Positions 14,327 to 19,291 of a DNA stretch of 19,291 bases are shown here, piece after piece. The DNA comes from Clostridia bacterium (lineage in GTDB: Bacteria; Bacillota; Clostridia; Oscillospirales; Acutalibacteraceae). The position numbers were made by a program, and so were the translations under genes. The notes below the pieces were generated by a model. It was not told where the DNA came from, did not search any database, and saw nothing but the letters and a program-made list of their open reading frames with translations. The stretch is from positions 1 through 19,291 of the forward strand of contig JAFVWD010000157.1 of NCBI GenBank assembly GCA_017501865.1. Reading direction: 5' to 3'. How positions within the stretch are numbered: the stretch's first letter is position 1; each line of letters opens with the position of its first letter.

Positions 14327-15742
14327 TTAAAATCTGAAATAAATAAACGGATTATAGCTTCCGCCTGCAAGACGAATAATGCACCACAAAAGAAGTAAAA
14401 ACGCAAGTATAAAAGAGCTAAGTTGAAGAGCAGTCTCCCCTTTTGTAAGAGCTGTGCTGTTTTCAAGCCTTCTCACACGGTCCGACAGCTTACTTACAGG
14501 TCCGCAGCACACCAAAGCAACCATAAAAGTAACTATAAAAAATGGTGTTAACGGCTGAACCGCAACAGACATAGCCTCCGACGAAAAATCAAAACCGATA
14601 AACATTTCAGCTATAAAGCTGACTGCCTGACTGAGGCTTTCTGCACGAAAAATAACAAAGCCTGCTGTTACTGCTAAAAGTGTGTAAATATGTAAAATAA
14701 ATTTCGGTAATTTTTTTATTTTAGGTACAAATTCCTCTAAAAGCAAGAAAAATCCGTGGAACAATCCCCAGACAATAAATGTCCAATTTGCTCCGTGCCA
14801 GAGACCTGTAAGGAAAAACACTACAATTCTGTTCATTACGGTTCTGAACTTACCTTTACGATTTCCGCCCAAAGGAATGTATACATAATCTTTGAAAAAT
14901 GATGAAAGAGAAATATGCCACCTACGCCAGAAATCCTGTACAGTTGAAGCAATATAAGGATAGCTGAAATTCTCTTTAAAATGGAATCCGAACATTCTTC
15001 CGAGACCTATAGCCATATCGCTATAACCGCTGAAATCGAAATAAATCTGCATAATATACGCGAGTGCACCAATCCAAGCGCTAAAAATATTCAGATTTCC
15101 TGTTTCCATTCCGAAAATAAAATCGACGGCTACTGCCATAGTATTTGAAATGAGAACCTTTTTACCAAGCCCTGCTATAAAACGTCTTAAGCCAAAAGCT
15201 ATATCATAAATGTCCGCACTTCTTTTATTGATTTCACTCGCAACATCTTTGTAGCGAACAATCGGCCCTGCAATAAGCTGAGGAAAAAATGATATGTAAA
15301 GCAGCAGCTTCCCATAATTTTTCTGCACCTCAACCTCTTCTCTGTAAACATCTATTACATATGACAATGCTTGAAAAGTAAAGAAGGAAATGCCAATGGG
15401 AAGCGGAATAGACGGAACGGTAAACGAAAGAGAAAACGCATCATTTAAAGCTGTAAGAAGGAAACCTGTATACTTAAATACTCCGAGAATACCCAGGTTT
15501 ACAGCAACTGCCAAAACAAGAAACACCTTTTTCTTTTTACCGGAAATAAGAAGTGCGAAAATATAGTTTAAGAAAGCACTTATAATCATTAAAAAAATAT
15601 AATAAGGCTCTCCGTAAGCATAGAAAAGCAGGCTTGCTAACAGTAGCAAGCCGTTTTTCACTTTTAAATTTTTTATTACCGAATGAAGCACAAATACAAT
15701 CGGCATAAAAATACATACAAATAATAATGAACTGAAAACCAT
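14327..15742 (-). CDS. MBOAT-family membrane O-acyltransferase (AlgI/DltB-like)
   Basis: 471 residues with about ten membrane helices, the usual length for AlgI-type proteins. Signatures in order: PIGISFFTFQALSYVIDVYR (115-134), FFPQLIAGPIVRY (152-164), YFDFSGYSDMAIGLG (234-248), FWRRWHISLSSFFKDYVYIPLGG (271-293) and LTGLWHGANW (311-320) with the catalytic His316. It moves an acyl group, usually acetyl, across the membrane for transfer to a surface polymer. Partner gene for the final transfer is the DHHW protein 13 nt downstream. AAGGAT precedes the ATG. D-alanylation (DltB) is less likely because no dltA, dltC or dltD gene is present in the window. Confidence 0.95.
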   Translation of the reverse strand: MVFSSLLFVCIFMPIVFVLHSVIKNLKVKNGLLLLASLLFYAYGEPYYIFLMIISAFLNYIFALLISGKKKKVFLVLAVAVNLGILGVFKYTGFLLTALNDAFSLSFTVPSIPLPIGISFFTFQALSYVIDVYREEVEVQKNYGKLLLYISFFPQLIAGPIVRYKDVASEINKRSADIYDIAFGLRRFIAGLGKKVLISNTMAVAVDFIFGMETGNLNIFSAWIGALAYIMQIYFDFSGYSDMAIGLGRMFGFHFKENFSYPYIASTVQDFWRRWHISLSSFFKDYVYIPLGGNRKGKFRTVMNRIVVFFLTGLWHGANWTFIVWGLFHGFFLLLEEFVPKIKKLPKFILHIYTLLAVTAGFVIFRAESLSQAVSFIAEMFIGFDFSSEAMSVAVQPLTPFFIVTFMVALVCCGPVSKLSDRVRRLENSTALTKGETALQLSSFILAFLLLLWCIIRLAGGSYNPFIYFRF

Positions 15743-15755
15743 ATCTTAATCCTTA

Positions 15756-17381
15756 TTAAAAAAGTTTTACTCCGACACCCTGAAGATGAATTTTGCTCTT
15801 ATCAGCCGGAATTTTATAACAGCTTGATGTGTCATATGATGAGTGCTTGTCAAGCTCAACATCATAATTATACCATTCTCCGCTTTGCTTAACAGAAACC
15901 CAACCGTGTGGTGTAAGCGGTGTATAAAGCCCCGGAGTCTGACCGCGATAAACAATTACGGGAAGTCCCGTTGCCTCTCGTATAAGCATACCTAAAAATG
16001 CGGCATAACGGAAGCAGTTACCGCCATTGTTATCCATCTGGCTTTTTGCCATATCGTCAACCCAACTGTCTTTCCACACCCAATGGGATTTTGTGTGTTC
16101 GTATGTTCTGATATAACGCATATCGTTATTAAGAACCCAATTATACAATGCTGAAATTTTTTCCTGATTTGTCATTGAATCATTAGTGTGTTTTTTAACA
16201 TATTGAATAATGCGGTATTTTGTTGTGTTTTTTCCTGAAGAATCGAGCTTATAGCCCTCTATAACCTTATTTGTTGCAAGAACACCGTTGTTATCAGCAT
16301 AGTAATAATTTTTTCCGATGCTGAACCAGCCACCTGTTTTTACTACAGAAGCGCTATTAAAATAATAAAGATTTTTATCTATTGTCAAAAACCTGTTTTT
16401 CATAGCACGACCATTACTGCCGAAATAATATTTTTTGCCGTTGAGGCTTTTCCATTTTGACTTACTCGCTCTGCCGTTTGCTTCAAAATAGTAATGGTAT
16501 GATTCACTGCCAAACGGCACCTTTAAAATACCATTCTTATAAGCCTTTCCGTTTTTTCTGAAATAAAAATACTGTGTGCTTTTGTTTATTTTTACTGTCT
16601 TATAACCGGTTGTATATGCCTGACCGTTCATAAGGAAATAATAGTAATCCTTCTCTTTTCCGTTAACAATTTCTTTATAGCCGTTTGTGAATGCTCTGCC
16701 GTTTCCCGTAAAAAGCATATAAGCATTTCTTTCGCCCAAAGCTATTGTTTTTAATTTATTTACGACAGCACGTCCGTTTTCATCAAAATAGAAGTAATAC
16801 TTTTTTCCGTCAATTATTACTGTTTTATAGCCGGTGTTAAAGCCCTGCCCATTCATAAGAAAATAGAAATAATACGGCTTACCGTCTATTTTTATCTCTT
16901 TATATCCACCTGTAAAGGCTGAGCCGTCCTCCTGAAAATAGAAGAAATATTTTTTACCTGAAACAGTAAATTCCAAATAACCGTCAGTAAATGCAGTACC
17001 ATCTTCCTGAAAATAGTAATAGACTCTTTTCCCGTTTTTGGTAAAAACCTTATAACCGCCTGTAAAAGCAGTGCCATCAGCTTCAAAAAAGTAATATTTT
17101 TTATTCCCGTCAACAAGAATCTCTTTAAAACCTCCTGTAAAAAGAGTTCCGTCATCATTATAAAAATACAGCTTTCCACCCTCTGTAACAAGACCTTGCT
17201 TTATTACGGGTTCTTCAGATTCGTTTTGGGAATTATTTTCTGTGGCTTCGCCTTCTTGTGTTGTCACAACATTCTCGTCATATGCGTAAGCATCTATGGT
17301 AGTAGTTAATATTAAAGCGACAAAGGAAAGTGTTATTACAAGCAGGGAACATAATAAACTACAAGACCTTGACTTGTTCAT
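15756..17381 (-). CDS. Secreted transglutaminase-like protein with cell-wall-binding YYF repeats
   Basis: 541 residues. Signal peptide 1-33 (cut probable after AYA), an acidic linker to 60, then about twelve cell-wall/choline-binding-like repeats (62-375) of 22-28 residues with the core GKxYYFxxxGxAxTGGYK, and a transglutaminase-like domain (about 385-541). The cysteine-peptidase/transglutaminase triad is Cys456 (GGNCFRYAAFLGML), His492 (PHGWVSV) and Asp507 (YNYDVELDK). Such proteins sit on the cell surface and may crosslink or cut proteins or peptidoglycan peptides; substrate not inferable. AGGAGG (17393-17398) lies inside the end of the upstream lipoprotein gene, whose TAA stop directly touches this ATG. 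The MBOAT gene follows after 13 nt. Confidence 0.93.
   Translation of the reverse strand: MNKSRSCSLLCSLLVITLSFVALILTTTIDAYAYDENVVTTQEGEATENNSQNESEEPVIKQGLVTEGGKLYFYNDDGTLFTGGFKEILVDGNKKYYFFEADGTAFTGGYKVFTKNGKRVYYYFQEDGTAFTDGYLEFTVSGKKYFFYFQEDGSAFTGGYKEIKIDGKPYYFYFLMNGQGFNTGYKTVIIDGKKYYFYFDENGRAVVNKLKTIALGERNAYMLFTGNGRAFTNGYKEIVNGKEKDYYYFLMNGQAYTTGYKTVKINKSTQYFYFRKNGKAYKNGILKVPFGSESYHYYFEANGRASKSKWKSLNGKKYYFGSNGRAMKNRFLTIDKNLYYFNSASVVKTGGWFSIGKNYYYADNNGVLATNKVIEGYKLDSSGKNTTKYRIIQYVKKHTNDSMTNQEKISALYNWVLNNDMRYIRTYEHTKSHWVWKDSWVDDMAKSQMDNNGGNCFRYAAFLGMLIREATGLPVIVYRGQTPGLYTPLTPHGWVSVKQSGEWYNYDVELDKHSSYDTSSCYKIPADKSKIHLQGVGVKLF
16257..17198 (-). repeat. Region coding for about twelve degenerate wall-binding repeats
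   Basis: Repeats of about 66-84 nt within the transglutaminase gene encode YYF/NG(R/Q)A modules. They are diverged at DNA level, most similar in the N-terminal half (DGTAFTGGY, NGQxxxTGYKT). The last two or three are shorter and more degenerate. Confidence 0.85.
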
Positions 17382-18158
17382 TTAAAATGCTACCTCCTCT
17401 TGAGTTCCGTCTGAATATGTAATTACCTTAACACCATGACCCGAACCGTCGCAGTCCTCATAGATTTCCACATTGACAACTGTTCTGCCTGCCGTAGTAG
17501 GTGCAGGCTTTGTCGTAGCAGGCTTCGTTGTTACAGGTGCCTTTGTTGTAGGCGGAGCAGTTACAACCGGTGCTTTGGTAGTTGACGGCGCTTTAGTAGT
17601 TGCCGGAGGTGTATAATATGAATCATCAGAATCATAATCAGAATCATCATTCTCTGAATTTTCATCATTATACTCTGTTGTTTCAGGTTCTTCCTTAACA
17701 GAGACTATTATTTCCATATCATTTACAAGAGCCTTACTGAGAGCATAGTTTGTAGTATGGCTGTCACCAAGCTTTATTCCTACCGCCTCAAGTGCATCTG
17801 CCACAGTACCGCCTGTAAGAACAACCGTATACACTTCGCCGTTTATTTCATCTTCAACGGTTACCGAAGCACGACGAAGAACCTTAACGGTAATATCGCC
17901 CGACACTTTCACATTTTCATCAAGAGAAAGTACATCGCCCTCATTCAAATTAATTCTGGCTTCCTTAAGTAAATCTTTAACAGACCTTCCCTCTGCATCT
18001 TCCACAGTAATTTTTTTACCGTCTACCTCTATTATAATATTTGCAGAGATATCTTTTAAAACTTCATCTGCTTCACCGGATGCACAGGAACAAAAAAGCA
18101 TTGTTGATACAATTAACAAAGCTGTAAAACCTGCTATTTTTAAAAAAAGTGTTCTCAT
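17382..18158 (-). CDS. Lipoprotein with two DUF348-like (YabE-type) domains
   Basis: 258 residues from the ATG at 18156-18158; CGGAG (18167-18171) fits this start with 8-nt spacing, whereas an in-frame GTG three codons earlier overlaps the site itself. A lipoprotein signal ends MLFCSC (acylated Cys25 or Cys23). Two tandem ubiquitin-like DUF348-type domains follow (about 37-92 and 93-155; cores VKDLLKEARINL and VADALEAVGIKL). Then an acidic stretch, a Thr/Pro/Lys linker with TTKAP-type repeats (about 185-226), and a short C-terminal segment containing YEDCDGSGHGVKVITYSDG. DUF348 usually occurs beside G5 and lytic domains in YabE/Rpf-like wall proteins; no catalytic domain is present here. It is the first gene of the six-gene minus-strand run. 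Confidence 0.85.
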   Translation of the reverse strand: MRTLFLKIAGFTALLIVSTMLFCSCASGEADEVLKDISANIIIEVDGKKITVEDAEGRSVKDLLKEARINLNEGDVLSLDENVKVSGDITVKVLRRASVTVEDEINGEVYTVVLTGGTVADALEAVGIKLGDSHTTNYALSKALVNDMEIIVSVKEEPETTEYNDENSENDDSDYDSDDSYYTPPATTKAPSTTKAPVVTAPPTTKAPVTTKPATTKPAPTTAGRTVVNVEIYEDCDGSGHGVKVITYSDGTQEEVAF

Positions 18159-18206
18159 CGCTTTCACTCCGTTTATTATTTAAATACATCCCACAATAAT
18201 GGGGAA

Positions 18207-18235
18207 ATTATAACACAAGCTCATATTATTTTCAA
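18207..18235 (-). promoter_or_regulatory. Promoter of the surface-module operon
   Basis: Minus strand: TTGAAA (-35, 18230-18235), 17-nt spacer, TATAAT (-10, 18207-18212) with upstream TGT (extended -10). Start expected near 18200, leader about 40 nt. No further promoter or terminator of this quality is seen down to 11643. Confidence 0.85.
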
Positions 18236-18296
18236 GATACAGCACAAAAAACCAAAGACATAATTTGTTGCTTTTATTCCCGTTTAAAAGCTGAAA

Positions 18297-18325
18297 CTCT
18301 CCCCGAAAACAACTTTCGGAGAGAG
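18297..18325 (-). terminator. Probable terminator of the Gfo/Idh/MocA gene
   Basis: CTCTCCCCGAAA (18297-18308) and TTTCGGAGAGAG (18314-18325) form a 12-bp stem with one wobble pair; outer AAAAGCT/AGCTTTT can extend it past a bulge. It lies 28 nt after the stop. The T tract on the minus strand is interrupted, so efficiency is uncertain. Confidence 0.7.
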
Positions 18326-18352
18326 CTTTTAGTTTACAATATTCCGTTAAAA

Positions 18353-19291
18353 TCAAGCATTATTTTTGCTCGCTCTGTACTGAGCAACAGCCTCATCATA
18401 TGCTTTCATAGTTTCTTCTGTAGGAATATATTCTTTTCTTTCTGTATTTGCAATTGTCGGAGGATTACCCTTTGAATCGTAACAAGGTGTTAAGAAATCA
18501 TTTTCCCAACGAACTCTGTCTTCTTCTTTTCTGAAGTCAGGAATATCATAAGGAGTACCGTATTCTAAAGCACTTCTGTGACCTAAAATTGCTACTGAAG
18601 CCATTGTTGTTGCAAAATACTCATCGAACATCGGCTTTCTGTTTTCACGGATACTGTTAAAGAATTCACGGACAATGAAGAAGTCGCCACCGCCGTGTCC
18701 TGCTTTTTCAGCTGCTTCTTTTGCATCCGGTTCAAAATCTGCTTCGTAAGTGTTTACTCTTTCCATTCCTTCAGGAATATGCTCATCGTTGAATGAAAGA
18801 AGAACCTTATCATCACCTGCACGAAGATTTTCAATCTGACCTAATTCACCGCAAACTCTGTAAGTATTTGCGTGAGCACCAAAGTGAGACCAACCTGTTA
18901 CACGGAAAACAGAATCGTCATCATTAAGGCAGGTAACAACAGCACTTCTGTCAGGTAAACGCCAATAAAGGCTACCGCCGCCATTTTCCTCGTTAAGAGG
19001 ACCAAAAATAGGCATTGCAGTTACTCTTTTCGGGAATGCGCCTGTTATGTACATAAGTGGGCCTAATGAGTGTGTTATATAGTAAATTCTCGGGATGTGA
19101 TATCTCCAATGCTTTGAATTAGGACAATACTTGCTTATATCATCCTGATTAAGAATCGGGTGGTTATACTCACCTTCAGCAAATAACGCTTTACCAAGAA
19201 CACCTGACTGATAAACCTTACGCATTTCCTGATTGAATTTCATAAACGGGTAGTTTTCAGCTATCATATAAAAAGCCTTGCTTTTTTCTAC
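18353..19291 (-). CDS. Gfo/Idh/MocA-family oxidoreductase, 5' end outside window
   Basis: The frame is open to the window edge (upstream of the ATG at 19265-19267 it continues VEKSKAFY), so the N-terminal Rossmann half, about 110 residues, is missing. What remains, about 312 residues, is the C-terminal alpha/beta domain of the family: MIAENYPFMKFNQEMRKVYQ is the stretch that normally follows the EKP catalytic motif, then THSLGPLMYITGAFPKRVTA and the substrate pocket region with HGGGDFFIVREFFNSI. These NAD(P)-dependent enzymes oxidise or reduce sugars, inositols or related polyols; the substrate cannot be assigned. The tail AYDEAVAQYRASKNNA is intact. Not part of the operon downstream, which has its own promoter. 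Confidence 0.9.
   Translation of the reverse strand, partial: VEKSKAFYMIAENYPFMKFNQEMRKVYQSGVLGKALFAEGEYNHPILNQDDISKYCPNSKHWRYHIPRIYYITHSLGPLMYITGAFPKRVTAMPIFGPLNEENGGGSLYWRLPDRSAVVTCLNDDDSVFRVTGWSHFGAHANTYRVCGELGQIENLRAGDDKVLLSFNDEHIPEGMERVNTYEADFEPDAKEAAEKAGHGGGDFFIVREFFNSIRENRKPMFDEYFATTMASVAILGHRSALEYGTPYDIPDFRKEEDRVRWENDFLTPCYDSKGNPPTIANTERKEYIPTEETMKAYDEAVAQYRASKNNA

Noticed and set aside
14314..14466. Longer DHHW reading frame starting at 14466
   Set aside because: It would overlap the MBOAT coding sequence by 140 nt in another frame; a TTG with a strong ribosome site follows the MBOAT stop.
16257..17198. CRISPR-like periodic DNA
   Set aside because: The roughly 75-nt periodicity comes from protein repeats and the units are not identical.

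Overview
The window reads as chromosomal DNA from a low-GC Gram-positive anaerobe, most likely a Clostridia/Oscillospirales-type gut bacterium (inference). The signs are AT-rich DNA with strong Shine-Dalgarno sites, several TTG/GTG starts, extended -10 promoters (TGn-TATAAT type), lipoprotein signal peptides, cell-wall-binding YYF repeats, BspA-type leucine-rich repeats, and a hexameric-type glutamate dehydrogenase. I see no tRNA, rRNA, CRISPR array, transposase or phage gene.

Layout. (1) 1-1984, minus strand: the 5' part of gdhA, a 344-nt gap with its promoter, then a cytidylate-kinase-like gene with its own promoter (-35 overlapping the stop codon of the next gene upstream) and terminator. 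(2) 1975-6187, minus strand: a tight three-gene operon, VWA/metallopeptidase-like protein -> BspA-type LRR protein -> MoxR-like AAA+ ATPase. It has a strong TTGACA/TATACT promoter and an intrinsic-terminator-like hairpin almost at the transcription start. (3) 6274-6660, plus strand: a convincing stand-alone noncoding RNA of about 350 nt with its own promoter, many internal stems capped by A-rich loops, a tandem GAAAGTGTGGTT repeat and a very long terminator hairpin. I do not recognise it as a known family, and it is the best candidate here for something undescribed. (4) 6760-9142, minus strand: a lipoprotein plus a cytoplasmic GH28 (pectinase-like) enzyme. (5) 9150-11643, plus strand: divergent from (4), a membrane-anchored glycan-binding-domain protein followed by a penicillin-binding/beta-lactamase-fold serine hydrolase lipoprotein, ending at a bidirectional terminator. 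(6) 11650-18235, minus strand: a six-gene run from one promoter, comprising a DUF348-like lipoprotein, a cell-wall-binding transglutaminase, MBOAT O-acyltransferase, DHHW/AlgX-like protein, PNPOx-like flavoprotein and NAD synthetase. (7) 18353-19291, minus strand: the 3' part of a Gfo/Idh/MocA oxidoreductase.

How the parts may work together. Region 6 looks like a surface-polymer module: MBOAT and DHHW proteins are the standard pair for O-acetylating an exported polysaccharide, and the lipoprotein and transglutaminase act outside the membrane. nadE and the flavoprotein appear to ride along in the same transcript. Region 2 is a MoxR-VWA chaperone-type system with an intracellular LRR protein between its two partners. 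The ATPase and LRR proteins end in similar LLNEL tails, which suggests a shared binding site (inference). The noncoding RNA is divergent from this operon, with the two -35 boxes about 86 bp apart, so shared control is possible but not shown.
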